Shown: piece after piece, positions 1 through 9,267 of the stretch
Layout of the letters: every line of letters starts with the position of its first letter
Numbering within the stretch: position 1 is the stretch's first letter
Assembly: GCA_016718345.1 (NCBI GenBank)
Contig: JADKDN010000004.1
Location: forward strand, 186,001-250,000
Origin: Flavobacterium sp.
Lineage (GTDB): Bacteria > Bacteroidota > Bacteroidia > Flavobacteriales > Flavobacteriaceae
Reading direction: 5' to 3'
DNA: 64,000 nt
Position numbers and translations under genes: made by a program
The notes under the pieces: generated by a model
What the model was told of the DNA's origin: nothing
Seen by the model: the letters and a program-made list of their open reading frames with translations, nothing else
Database searches by the model: none

Positions 1-942
1 GTAGTGACGTGTAACCGTTCCGTGAGCTGCTTCAGCTTCAACAGTTTTTCCGTCTGGTGTTACCAATACAGAAGTCATCAATCCTAATGAACCAAAACCT
101 TGTGCAACAGTGTCAGACTGAACATCACCATCATAGTTTTTACAAGCCCAAACAAATCCACCACTCCATTTCATAGCAGAAGCTACCATGTCGTCAATCA
201 ATCGGTGTTCGTAGGTAATGCCAAATTTTTCAAATTCTGATTTGTAATGTCCTTGATATACTTCTTCAAAAATATCTTTGAAACGCCCATCATAGGCTTT
301 TAAAATCGTGTTTTTAGTTGAAAGATATAAAGGCCATTTTTTAGTCAATGCCATTTGAAAAGAAGAATGCGCAAATCCGTAAATGCTTTCGTCAGTGTTA
401 TACATTGACATTGCAACTCCGTCACCTTTAAAATCATAGACTTCCCAAGTTTGTGTTTCGCCTTCATCAGAAACAAACGTCATGGTAAGTTTCCCTTTTC
501 CTTTAATAACCGTATCGGTTGCTTTGTATTGATCCCCAAAAGCATGACGACCAATAACGATTGGTTTGGTCCATCCTTGAACATAACGAGGCACATTACT
601 CATAATAATTGGTTCACGGAAAACCGTTCCTCCAACAATATTACGAATGGTTCCATTAGGTGATTTCCACATTTTAGAAAGGTTAAATTCTTTAACGCGT
701 TCTTCATCTGGAGTAATTGTAGCACATTTAATACCTACATTGTATTTTTTGATGGCTTCAGCCGAATCAATTGTAATTTGGTCTTTAGTAGCTTCACGAC
801 TTTCAATTCCCAAATCATAATATTTAATGTCTAATTCTAAATAAGGAAGAATTAATTTTTCTTTAATGAATGACCAAATGATTCGTGTCATTTCATCTCC
901 ATCCAATTCAACAACTGGATTAACTACTTTAATTTTTGCCAT
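1..942 (-). CDS. icd: NADP-dependent isocitrate dehydrogenase, 3' end cut by window edge
   Basis: Oxidatively decarboxylates isocitrate to 2-oxoglutarate in the TCA cycle (cytoplasm). The frame is open for 314 codons from an ATG at 942 to the window edge, so the last part of a roughly 410-residue protein is missing. The N-terminus MAKIKVVNPVVELDGDEMTR and the substrate-binding stretch KSPNGTIRN (residues 93-101) are typical of the eukaryote-like homodimeric NADP-IDH class used by many Bacteroidota, not of the E. coli Icd class. Conserved blocks follow one another without a frame break, including the late segment EAAHGTVTRHY at the edge. It stands alone, transcribed away from rplS. Identification is firm; only the C-terminus is unseen. 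Confidence 0.96.
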   Translation of the reverse strand, partial: MAKIKVVNPVVELDGDEMTRIIWSFIKEKLILPYLELDIKYYDLGIESREATKDQITIDSAEAIKKYNVGIKCATITPDEERVKEFNLSKMWKSPNGTIRNIVGGTVFREPIIMSNVPRYVQGWTKPIVIGRHAFGDQYKATDTVIKGKGKLTMTFVSDEGETQTWEVYDFKGDGVAMSMYNTDESIYGFAHSSFQMALTKKWPLYLSTKNTILKAYDGRFKDIFEEVYQGHYKSEFEKFGITYEHRLIDDMVASAMKWSGGFVWACKNYDGDVQSDTVAQGFGSLGLMTSVLVTPDGKTVEAEAAHGTVTRHY

Positions 943-1112
943 GCTATAGTTATGAGGTTTGTTTTTTATAAAATATTGAGCGCAAATATAATAAAACGTA
1001 TTCGTAAAAAAATAATCGTTAGCCTTTTGTTTTCATAAGTTTAACTTAAATTATCATATTGCTGTTTTTACAGTTTTAAATTGTATAAAATATAATTTTA
1101 TGAAACGTTATT

Positions 1113-1140
1113 AAAAAAAAATTCCAACATTACGTTGGAA
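1113..1140 (-). terminator. Intrinsic terminator of rplS
   Basis: A perfect 7-bp stem (TTCCAAC/GTTGGAA, 1122-1140) with a 5-nt loop is followed on the minus strand by a run of nine T (the A-run at 1113-1121). It sits 25 bp past the rplS stop codon. Confidence 0.85.
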
Positions 1141-1165
1141 CTTTTTATGATTGAGAGACAATTGA

Positions 1166-1516
1166 TTATCTTCTTTTATCTCTAATTTTTGCTTTTTTAC
1201 CAGTAAGTTCTCTAAAGTAGAAAATTCTAGCTCTACGAACATGACCTTTTTTGTTGATTTCAATTTTTTGTAATGCTGGCAAGTTAACTGGGAAGATACG
1301 CTCTACACCAACTGAACCTGACATTTTACGGATAGTAAAAGTTTCTGTATTTCCAGAACCTCTTCTTTGGATAACAACTCCTTTAAAAAACTGAGTTCTT
1401 GTTTTTTCACCCTCTTTAATTTCGTAGTAAACAGTGATAGTATCACCCGCTCCGAAATCAGGGAAATCTTTTCTAGCTACAAATTCGTCTTGAACGAATT
1501 TCATTAAATCTGCCAT
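1166..1516 (-). CDS. rplS: 50S ribosomal protein L19
   Basis: Structural protein of the large ribosomal subunit, located at the 30S-50S interface. At 116 residues it has the usual family length, and the whole sequence is colinear with L19: the N-terminal DFPDFGAGDTITVYYEI, the central GVVIQRRGSG and SGSVGVERIFP motifs, and the basic C-terminal RRARIFYFRELTGKKAKI. It has its own promoter (1591-1620) and terminator (1113-1140), so it is probably transcribed alone. The corrected end of trmD lies upstream on the same strand, an order common in bacteria (trmD-rplS). Confidence 0.98.
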   Translation of the reverse strand: MADLMKFVQDEFVARKDFPDFGAGDTITVYYEIKEGEKTRTQFFKGVVIQRRGSGNTETFTIRKMSGSVGVERIFPVNLPALQKIEINKKGHVRRARIFYFRELTGKKAKIRDKRR

Positions 1517-1590
1517 GATAGTATATTAATTATGGTTTTGAATTCGAGCAACATTCACGGTTTTCGCCAGAGGTTGGTCAAATGTGGGTG

Positions 1591-1620
1591 CAAAGATAAA
1601 ATATAATTGATAACTAACAA
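1591..1620 (-). promoter_or_regulatory. Bacteroidota-type promoter of rplS
   Basis: Read on the minus strand there is a TATCTTTG (1591-1598), matching the TAnnTTTG -7 element of Bacteroidota, and a TTG (1618-1620) 19 bp upstream of it, the expected -33 spacing. It lies about 75 bp before the rplS start. Confidence 0.65.
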
Positions 1621-1688
1621 TGGATAATGAATAATTTTTTTTAGCTGCAATATGCTCATTATCAATTGTTAATTATTCATTATTCATT
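1619..1688. repeat. Imperfect inverted repeat between rplS and trmD
   Basis: AATGGATAATGAATAATT (1619-1636) faces AATTATTCATTATTCATT (1671-1688); the arms match at 17 of 18 positions around a 34-nt spacer. The right arm overlaps the corrected trmD stop at 1684. Such AATGAATAATT repeats are frequent between flavobacterial genes. It could be a weak terminator for trmD but has no clear U-tract. Confidence 0.5.
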
Positions 1689-2362
1689 TGTCAAGTAAAT
1701 CGGGTCTTCTTTTTTTAGTGTGTTCGTAAGCCTATTTCATCGTTCCATTTATCAATTTTGGCAAAATTCCCACTAGTCAATACTTCTGGAACCTTCCAAC
1801 CTTTATAATCAGCAGGTCGAGTATAGACAGGTCCTGATAATAAATTGTCTTGAAAACTGTCTGTCAAAGCAGAAGTTTCGTCACTCAGAACACCAGGTAT
1901 TAAACGAATGATGGCATCGGATAACACTAATGCACCAAGTTCACCACCACTCAAAACATAATCGCCTATAGAAATTTCTTTGGTAATAAAATGATCCTGA
2001 ACTCTCTGATCCACTCCTTTATAATGTCCACAGAGAATGATGATGTTTTCATACATCGAAATGGTATTTGCCATCTTTTGATTCAAAGTTTCTCCATCAG
2101 GGGTCATGTAGATGATTTCGTCATAGGTTCTTTCACTTTTTAGATGTGAGATGCAGGCGTCTATGGGTTGAATAGTCATTACCATTCCAGCACCGCCACC
2201 AAAAGGATAGTCATCTACACTTTTTTGTTTGTTGGTAGTGTAATCCCTTAAATTATGGATATGAACTTCAACTAAACCTTTGTCAATAGAGCGTTTCATT
2301 ATAGAAGCCTCGAAAGGACTTCTTAGTAATTCAGGAAGAACAGTAATAATATCGATGCGCAT
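1684..2362 (-). CDS. trmD: tRNA (guanine-37 N1)-methyltransferase TrmD, frameshifted near its C-terminus
   Basis: Uses S-adenosylmethionine to methylate G37 next to the anticodon. The start MRIDIITVLPELL at 2362 fits the family better than the Met five codons upstream. FGGGAGMVM and the knot loop GDYVLSGGELGALV are intact. As given, the frame stops early at 1715 after WNDEIGLRTH. Removing one base near 1733 instead gives WNDEMAYEHTKKRRPDLLDK and a stop at 1684, which is the normal TrmD tail (AYxHTxxRRPDLL). The break is therefore almost certainly a one-base insertion error rather than gene loss. rplS follows downstream. Confidence 0.95.
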
Positions 2363-2489
2363 TTTTATAGGTTTCAAGGTTTCAAAGGTACAAAGTTTCT
2401 GAGTTTGAAACAGCTTAATCCACGAATAACCAGAAAGCTATTTTAAAATTAATTTTGTAATTTTGCACCTCATAAAAAAACAAACGAAA

Positions 2490-3425
2490 ATGGAAAACGG
2501 AATATATGCTAAATTCAATACCCAAAAGGTGTAATTTTAGTAAAGTTGACTCATGATTTAACTCCTGGAACAGTTGGAAATTTTGTAGGACATTGAAGGA
2601 AATCTTGAAAATAAAGTAAAACCCCAAGGGAATAAATACTATGATGGATTAAAATTTCATAGAGTAATTCCTGATTTTATGATTCAAGGTGGATGTCCAC
2701 AAGGAACAGGAACTGGAGACCCAGGATATAAATTTGATGATGAGTTTCATCCAACTTTAAAGCACGATAAGCCAGGAGTTTTATCTATGGCAAATTCAGG
2801 ACCTGGAACCAATGGTTCTCAGTTTTTTATCACTCATGTTCCTACTTCATGGTTGGATAATAAACATACGGTTTTTGGTCAGGTAGTTGAAGGACAAGAT
2901 ATTGTTAACGAAATTGTTCAAGGAGACATCATTGAAAGTTTAGAGATTGTTAGAGTAGGAGGTGAGGCTCAAAAATGGAATGCTGTTGAAGCTTTTAGAA
3001 CTTTTGAAGGTTCTCGTGCTAAACGTGAAGCTGCTGAAAGAGAAGCTGCTGAAGCAAAAATGGAAAAACTAGCCGCTGGTTTCGAAAAAACAGAAAGTGG
3101 TTTACGTTATCAATTCATCCAAAGAGGAAATGGTAAAAAAGCTGAGAAAGGCAGAACCGTTTCCGTTCATTACTCAGGGCAATTGGAAGATGGAAAAGTT
3201 TTTGATTCTTCTTATGCTAGAAAAAAACCAATTGAATTTCCTCTAGGTATGGGTCACGTCATTGAAGGTTGGGATGAAGGAATTGAGTTGCTACAAGTAG
3301 GCGATAAAGCTCGATTTGTAATTCCATCTCATTTTGGGTTACGGTTCAAGAGGAGCAGGAGGAGTGATTCCACCAAATGCGACTTTGGTTTTGATGTAGA
3401 ATGTGATGGATGTAGATTTAAGTAA
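2490..3425 (+). CDS. Peptidyl-prolyl isomerase with cyclophilin and FKBP domains, several frameshifts
   Basis: Catalyses cis-trans isomerisation of proline peptide bonds. Translation from the ATG at 2490 gives MENGIYAKFNTQKG, then a frame break near 2533 and another before 2600. From about 2600 one frame runs through a cyclophilin domain (YYDGLKFHRVIPDFMIQGG, then GTNGSQFFIT and NKHTVFGQVVEG). An Ala/Glu-rich linker (KREAAEREAAEAKMEK) leads to an FKBP domain (GKTVSVHYSGQL-like, GMGHVIEGWDEGIELLQVGDK). The FKBP tail is again out of frame: the next frame reads LGYGSRGAGGVIPPNATLVFDVE, exactly the expected FKBP ending. No signal peptide is seen, so it is probably cytoplasmic. A TAATTTTG element at 2458-2465 may be its promoter. 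The breaks look like sequencing indels. Confidence 0.88.
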
Positions 3426-3445
3426 TATTCATTTCCACTTAAAAT

Positions 3446-3488
3446 AAAAAATCCACAAAGCTAGCTCTCGTTAGTTATTGGGATTTTT
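3446..3488. terminator. Possible bidirectional terminator between the isomerase and glgC
   Basis: AAAAATCC (about 3446-3453) can pair with GGATTTTT (3481-3488), with a small CTA/TAG helix inside the loop. It lies between convergent genes and is A/T-flanked on both sides. The long loop makes it uncertain, and it overlaps the corrected glgC stop. Confidence 0.35.
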
Positions 3489-4781
3489 GTTTAAGTTAAC
3501 TAATTTTTTAAACAGAGTAAATCCGTCTGGAAGGGTAGCGCCTTTTTTTACGATTAATTATTCCGTCTTTAACGGTGTACAGTTTAGTATTGGTGTTTTC
3601 TATATGTTTTCCTCCATTTAATGTTACATCATTTCCAATTCTACAGTTTTTATCTACAATAGTATTATTGATAAAGCAACGCTCGCCAATGCCAATATTG
3701 ATAATATTACGCTCAATATTAGTTCTGATTTCATCTAAATTTTGGTAGAAATCATTACCCATTAAGTAGGAATTCGTAATTGTAGAACCATAACCAATTC
3801 TGCTTCTAATTCCAATCACAGAATGTTCTACCTTACAACCGTTGATAATACAACCCTCAGTTACGATTGATTTATCGAAAGTGGATGACCCTGTAATTTT
3901 GGTAGGAGGTAAAACCCTTGCCTAGTATAAATCTTACTGGAATTATCAAAAAGATTGAACTTTGGAATGTCGTCTGTCAAACCTAAATTGGCTTCAAAGA
4001 ATGAGTCAATATTTCCAATATCTGTCCAATAGCCTTCATATTGGTAACTAAGTATTTTGTGTTTTCCTATGGCTTGCGGAATAATTTCTTTTCCAAAATC
4101 TTTTGTGTCAGGATTCGACATTAATTCTACTAGTAACTCTCTATTGAAGATATAAATACCCATCGAAGCTAGATAATGTTTGCCTTCGGCCTTCATTTCA
4201 TCACTAACTTCGGATGTCCAGTCAGGAAGTAATTCAGGTGCAGGTTTTTCAATAAAGGAGGTAATGAAATTTTCAGAATCGGTTTTTAGAATACCAAATT
4301 CAGAAGCTTCTTTTGCTGTTACGGGCAAGGTAGCTATAGAAATGGAAGCGCCACTTTTTTCGTGTTCTTTTATCATTTCATTGAAGTTCATTTGGTACAA
4401 TTGATCACCCGATAGAATCAAAGCATAATCAAAATTATGATTCATAAAATGTTGCATACACTGGCGCACGGCATCTGCTGTTCCTTGGAACCAAGTTGGG
4501 TTATCAGGAGTTTGTTCTGCTGCCAAAATATCAACAAAGGCGGTGCTGAAATGGCTAAAATGATAGGTGTTTTTGATATGCTGATTCAAAGAGGCGGAAT
4601 TGAACTGCGTTAAAACAAACATTCTTGAAATATCTGAATTAATACAATTGGATATTGGAATATCTACCAATCTATATTTACCTGCAATGGGCACCGCTGG
4701 TTTGGAACGACTTTCTGTTAGCGGCGCTAATCTTGATCCTTGCCCACCTCCTAAAATGATGGCTAAAGTGCTTTTTTTCAT
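3471..4781 (-). CDS. glgC: Glucose-1-phosphate adenylyltransferase (ADP-glucose pyrophosphorylase), frameshifted
   Basis: Makes ADP-glucose from glucose-1-phosphate and ATP, the committed step of bacterial glycogen synthesis. The N-terminal nucleotidyltransferase domain is intact over about 300 residues: LGGGQGSRLAPLTESRSKPA, NCINSDISRMFVLTQF, FQGTADAVRQ, LSGDQLYQMNF, SFIEKPAPELLP and YWTDIGNIDSFFEAN. The frame breaks near 3912. The next frame carries the left-handed beta-helix domain (IIPP-type start, CIINGCKVEHSVIGIRSRIG, LNGGKHIENTNTKLYTVKDG). A second shift near 3555 restores the family tail VKKGATLPDGFTLFKK and moves the stop from 3508 to 3471. It follows glgA by three bases, so the two are cotranscribed. 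Confidence 0.94.
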
Positions 4782-4784
4782 AAT

Positions 4785-6191
4785 TTATGGTATTAATGAT
4801 TCGTAAACTGTTGTGTATTTTTCTGCTACTGAATCCATGAATGGTCAATCTCCATTCCGACTTTTATCAGGGTCTTTTTTTTGGTATTCTGATACAATTC
4901 AATGGCGCGCTTTATGGAATGATTTATATCGGAAATGCTGGTTTGATCATGACAAATTCCAAATCCACCGTCTCCCATATCAAGCACTGTATCTTTCAAA
5001 CCGCCAATTCGTCTCACGATGGGAATGGTTCCATATCTAAGGGCATACATTTGGTTCAATCCGCAAGGCTCTACTCGGGAAGGCATCAAAAGGAAATCGG
5101 CTGCTGCATAAGCAAGATGCGATAGTTTTTCATTGTATCCAATGTGAAAATTATAATTTCCAAAATAGAAATTTTTCAAACCTTGAATACTTCGCTCTAC
5201 ATTCAGGATTTCCAGAGCCTATTATTAAAATATTGATTTCGCCTGCAGTTTTGACTTAAAGCAGTGCTGCAAGCTTCTATCAACAAATCGCTCCTTTTTC
5301 AGGAACAAATCTACCGATGAAAACAAATAAGGGTTTCTCAAATTGAGGTTAAATTGCTCGCAAAATTCTTTGTTTTTGTTTTTGCCCAATCCAAAACTAG
5401 TAGCGTTGTAGTTGTAATGAATCATCGGGTCACTGGCAGGATTCCAAACTTCGGTATCAATGCCGTTGAGAATTCCAACCGATTTTTCACGTTCGAAGCG
5501 CAATAAATTTTCTAAACCACTAGCATAACCAATAATTTCGTCGAGATAACTGGACGAAACGGTTGTAATTTTCCAAGCGCATTTTATAGCAGAAGCAAGA
5601 GGATTGATCATGCCGTTCCATTCTAAAAGTCCCGATTTAGTTTCATCAAATTCGGGATATAGGTTATTTTTTTCACACGAATGCGCCTTGGTATTGCGCA
5701 CTGTGAATAGTGAAAATTGTGGGTATGTTTTTCAGACTGTTGTAGGCCAAACAATTTTGTGCCATAAACGGAATCAATGCCGTATGATGATCGTGACAGT
5801 GAAGAATGTCTGGTCTTTGTTTGGTTGCAGTGATCCAGTTTAAAAAAGCAATTTGAAAGCTCAAAAAACGTTCTGTGTCGTCTTCGTAGGCATATATTTT
5901 GGGTCTGTCAAAAAGTTCTGTAATGGCAATGGTGTAGAGTTCAAAGCCCAGTTGATTGGTTTGTTCTTTTAAAACTTCAAATGAAAACTCAAATCCACCC
6001 AATTGGAGTATTCCTTCATAGGTTTTTTCGAAGGCGTTTTCCTCAAAAAAAGGCATGGCGTAATGCGGGAGTACAACAGCGGTATGATGTCCTAAACGGT
6101 TGAGGTATTTTGGTAATGAGCCAACAACATCTGCAAGTCCGCCCACCTTTGCGGCAGGATAACATTCGGCACTAACATGGAAAATCTTCAT
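4785..6191 (-). CDS. glgA: Glycogen synthase (ADP-glucose type, GT5), multiple frameshifts
   Basis: Transfers glucose from ADP-glucose to the growing alpha-1,4-glucan. The N-terminal domain MKIFHVSAECYPAAKVGGLA carries the KxGGL nucleotide-sugar loop, followed by HCHDHHTALIPF and IFTIHSAQYQG. After a break near 5680 come WNGMINPLASAIKCAWKITT and GILNGIDTEVWNPASD. After another near 5310-5230 come the GT-B C-terminal motifs, ending in LLMPSRVEPCGLNQMYALRYG with the catalytic-site EPCG. A missing base near 4830 truncates it at 4826. Restoring it gives WDSVAEKYTTVYESLIP and a stop at 4785, three bases before the glgC start. At least four indels are needed; they look like sequencing errors. Confidence 0.92.
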
Positions 6192-6710
6192 AAAAAACTA
6201 TTTTCAAATACGCGTTGTTAAGATACTCATTTATTTCATTTTATTTCTACGTTTTAAAATTAGTAACAAAATATCAGTTTTGTTTTTTTTAGATGATATA
6301 AAAACTATACAGAATCATTTTATTTGGATTGGCATGCTGTAGATGGTATGCATTTTCACAATTTTGTAGTGTTTTGAGTATGTTGTGCTAAAGGATTTGC
6401 TTGGTGAAGGGAAGTGGGGGTGTTTAATTTTTGATATGACACGGGAAAGGATTCGCACGGGCAATGTCAATAAGTTAAGAAAAAACCGTCTCAGTTTTGT
6501 CATTCCGACGAAGGAGGATACGAGCGTAAGCGAACTGGCGAAGCAATCTCATATGTTACTCACGTTATGTGATTTCTCCCGATGGTCGAAATGACAAAAA
6601 ACCTTAGCTTAATGACATTGTTCACGCGGGAGCTGTGGAAAAATTTACTTGTTTATGGTATTTTGCTTTAGAACCCGAGTTGCAAACGCTATGATTTATG
6701 TTCTGATTTA
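6192..6710. other. Non-coding stretch at the left border of the accessory patch
   Basis: No supported gene. The first 120 bp are AT-rich leader DNA upstream of glgA. The rest contains the palindromic repeat at 6499-6596 and, from about 6600, unrecognisable sequence leading into a transposase remnant. Short open frames here have no family features. Confidence 0.6.
6499..6596. repeat. Imperfect palindromic intergenic repeat
   Basis: The unit opens with TGTCATTCCGACGAAGGAGG and closes with GATTTCTCCCGATGGTCGAAATGACA-like sequence (ends paired: TGTCATT/AATGACA, plus partly paired CGAC-GAAGGAG and CTCCCGATGGTCG). From memory, such TGTCATTCCGA...TCGAAATGACA elements recur in flavobacterial intergenic DNA. 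The middle (atacgagcgtaagcgaactg) is less symmetrical. Confidence 0.6.
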
Positions 6711-6998
6711 GGTAGGTGTAAAACAGTGGAACCAGTCATTGGTACCTTGGTCAATTTTACGAACATGAAACGAGTCAATACAAGAGGTATCAAGAACGCT
6801 AACAAACAGGTACTGATGGCAAGTTTAACCTACAACTTGAAGAAATACCTGCGCTTTGTGGTGAAAAAACCATCTGTTTTAAGCCAAGTTGTATTGATGA
6901 AAGTAGGGAAGAAGTACGCTTTTTTAAAAACCATCCTATATGATTTCAAACGCGCATTTATAAGCCTCGAAAAATTCATGATTTTGGACATGAACTAA
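6711..6998 (+). pseudogene. IS1182-type transposase, C-terminal remnant
   Basis: Only about the last 95 codons of a DDE transposase remain. The segment CKTVEPVIGTLVNFTNMKRV followed by NTRGIKNANKQVLMASLTYN is the characteristic final catalytic-Glu region of IS1182-like elements (VEPVFGTL...MKRVNTRG...ANK). Nothing upstream encodes the DDE core, so this is a truncated copy and not functional. It lies on the opposite strand from, and differs in sequence from, the second transposase relic at 7646-9095, so two separate insertions are implied. The sequence just downstream (to about 7100) may hold the original IS end. Confidence 0.72.
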
Positions 6999-7006
6999 AA
7001 AACAAA

Positions 7007-7040
7007 CCTCCTTTAAATCGCTTTAAAAGAGGCCGTTTAT
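7007..7040 (+). terminator. Hairpin after the transposase remnant
   Basis: CCTCCTTTAAA (7007-7017) pairs with TTTAAAAGAGG (7022-7032), 10 of 11 bp around a TCGC loop, nine bases past the remnant's stop codon. Only a short T-rich tail follows, so termination is plausible but not certain. Confidence 0.5.
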
Positions 7041-7111
7041 TATAACAATTTTTAAAAATCAGTTTTTTATTGAGGTTGTGCAACAGCTACGGCTGTTATG
7101 TGAAGGTTTTT

Positions 7112-7471
7112 TTAGTTTGGCGGAGTTATTTCTTTCTCAATCTCTTCTGAAACCATCATAATTTCATAAGTTTCTACTCCACGATAATAGGAATAATATT
7201 TCCAACTTTTATCTTTTCTCAAACAAGCAATCATAAATTCATCTTTACCTGTTTCTTTTTTAAATCTTCTTTCACCTTCTTCAAAATGATAAGCTCTTAT
7301 TAAATTTCCAATGTTTGATTCATCAGCCTCGTTGAATTCCACCCAAGGCTTTTCCATAGAAACTTCGGTTCCTACCATCATTATAGTTTCAGGTTTAGTT
7401 AATTTTAAATAGGTAAAGAGACTAATAATAATTAGCAAAAAGATTAAGAAAAAATACTTTAACTTTTTCAT
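7112..7471 (-). CDS. Small membrane-anchored or secreted hypothetical protein
   Basis: A 119-residue protein that I do not recognise. It starts MKKLKYFFLIFLLIIISLFT, a positively charged N-terminus followed by one strong hydrophobic segment (residues 5-22), so it is either a single-span membrane protein or a secreted protein with a signal peptide. The remaining 97 residues are charged and soluble, with several aromatic residues (SWKYYSYYRG). No lipobox or cysteine pair is evident. It sits alone between two transposase remnants, which suggests accessory or recently acquired DNA, and no neighbour hints at its role. Confidence 0.65.
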   Translation of the reverse strand: MKKLKYFFLIFLLIIISLFTYLKLTKPETIMMVGTEVSMEKPWVEFNEADESNIGNLIRAYHFEEGERRFKKETGKDEFMIACLRKDKSWKYYSYYRGVETYEIMMVSEEIEKEITPPN

Positions 7472-7645
7472 ATAGTGTTCTAATTGAATTGGTTTAAGAC
7501 TTCACATAATTGTGAAAAACCTCATTTTATTTCTTTTCTACTTCACAGGAGGTCTATACATTGATTTTATAGGCTAATTTTTAAAGTGTTCTGATTTGTC
7601 TCAAAAAAATAATTTTAGTTACAAACAGCTTTAAATAGGTCGTTT

Positions 7646-9095
7646 TTAGAAAAACAAACTCTTTCTCTTGTAAGGCGTGTTCCAAGTCTTGAGTTTTGCT
7701 ATAAGTTCGGGAACTCCCAAGATGTTTATACTGCGCGTTTGATGTTATAGACTACATAATAAGACTGTGTTCTGCGTTTACTTTTTCTAGTCCTATTAAG
7801 TCGGGGTAATTGTAACCCCATTTTCGCTTTATTGTTCCGAAGATATGCTCGTTAATCTCTTGTCGTTTGCGATACAGTTGTGGGGTTGGATTGGTAGCGC
7901 TTTAGATCCTCTTCTACGGCATCTGCATACGACTTCCCGGTCTTTCTCTTCCTCCCACTCTACTGGTACATTGCCTCTTTGCGGTTTTACAGGCTGTGGT
8001 ACGGTATTTTGGTATAAATAACTTGTTTTATCCCCATCTCTGGTTTTCTTGTGCCAACTCCCTGTGGTGGTGGTTTGTCCTTGCGGACAGGTGTATGTGT
8101 TGTCTTGTTTGTTGTAGGTCTTAGAGACTAAATACTCAGGTTGAGTGCCATTTTCGTTACTCTTGCCCCGATCGGGATGGGCGACTATGGTGGTTATATT
8201 GGCTACTTACAGGCTTTATTTCTCGTCCATTGTGGTAGCCTTTATCTACCAAAACTGTAAAGGTTGTTGCTCCTAGATTTTCCTTTGCTTCTAAAGCTAT
8301 GGCGAGGGCATTTTTATCGGTGCGGTTAATGGTGTGGGTCGCCACTACTAGGTTGTGCTATCGTCTGCGGCTTGTAGATTATACGATACTTCATGACTTG
8401 CCTTGGAACTAGCAGGGATCTAGCATCTTGGTCAGTGGTGCTTATTTGTGGTTCGCCACTGGCTTTTGAGTTGTTCTTCCTAAGATTTCATAGCGCAGTT
8501 TGTTTTGTTGCAAGCGTGCATTTTTTGTTGAATATTGGGTATTGTGCTGCTCTTTTCTTGATCGTCATTGTGGTCTAAATCCGTTAGATAGCCTTGGATT
8601 TTTGCTTCGATATACTCTTTATGTTTATCGATTTTCTTTTGATTGTAATTAGACTTCTTGCCGTTGTGCGCTCTTGATTTAGGTGCCATCAATAGCGATG
8701 GTCTCCCCTGCTATTAAATCGGCATCTTTTTAAAAATGTAACAAAGAGTTTGAAGAGTTGTTTAAGGCTTTGGGGTTGTCTTTTTCTAAAATCGGCTATA
8801 CTGTGATAATTAGGGCGAAGGGTTTTCAGAGCCATTGCAACCCAGATTGCGAAGACATTCTTTTTCTAGTTTTCTTGAGCTGCGGATCATTGAGATAACC
8901 GTATAGATAGATTTTTAGAAATAGTTGGGTCTCAAAACTAGGGCGTCCTTCGCTTTTTAAACTTTTGGTTGAACCTACTCGTTCAAGCTCAGATGCTTTC
9001 ACAAAAGCATCTATAAATCGAACAGGGTTTGTCTTGGCTAATGGTATCATCTAAACTGGCTACGCAGCTGATAACGATATTTGTATGTATTGCAT
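7646..9095 (-). pseudogene. Decayed IS1182-family transposase
   Basis: Read on the minus strand from an ATG at 9095, the pieces follow the order of an IS1182-type DDE transposase but switch frame repeatedly. The N-terminus has PVRFIDAFVKASELERVG and FLKIYLYGYLNDPQLKKTRK (8826-9050). The middle has NALAIALEAKENLGATTFTV followed by LVDKGYHNGRE with the DKGYH catalytic-Asp motif (8157-8345). Then comes a Cys-containing linker (TCPQGQ), and finally EINEHIFGTIKRKWGYNYPD (7760-7860), with the catalytic Glu in NEHIFGTIKR, ending KTWNTPYKRKSLFF with a stop at 7646. With stops and shifts throughout it cannot make transposase. I could not find terminal inverted repeats. Confidence 0.8.
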
Positions 9096-9267
9096 CATTA
9101 AAGATAAAAACTATAACTTTTACAACTATTTTGCTATATTTGGTGGAAGGATTGTGATGTTTTTCTGGTCTGACGTTCCGGCGCGGCGAGGTTGCCGGTT
9201 ATTTTCTTTCAAAGATAAAATTTCTTGCGAGAAATAAACTTGTATTTACTACAAAATTCGCAATCTT

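Noticed and set aside
451..663. A 70-codon frame on the plus strand
   Set aside because: It lies antisense within the well conserved icd gene and shows no protein features.
6315..6594. Short frames of 60-70 codons on both strands
   Set aside because: They overlap the palindromic repeat region and have no family features, signal or coding bias.
8393..8692. Frames of 60-70 codons within the decayed IS
   Set aside because: They are out-of-frame fragments of the transposase relic.
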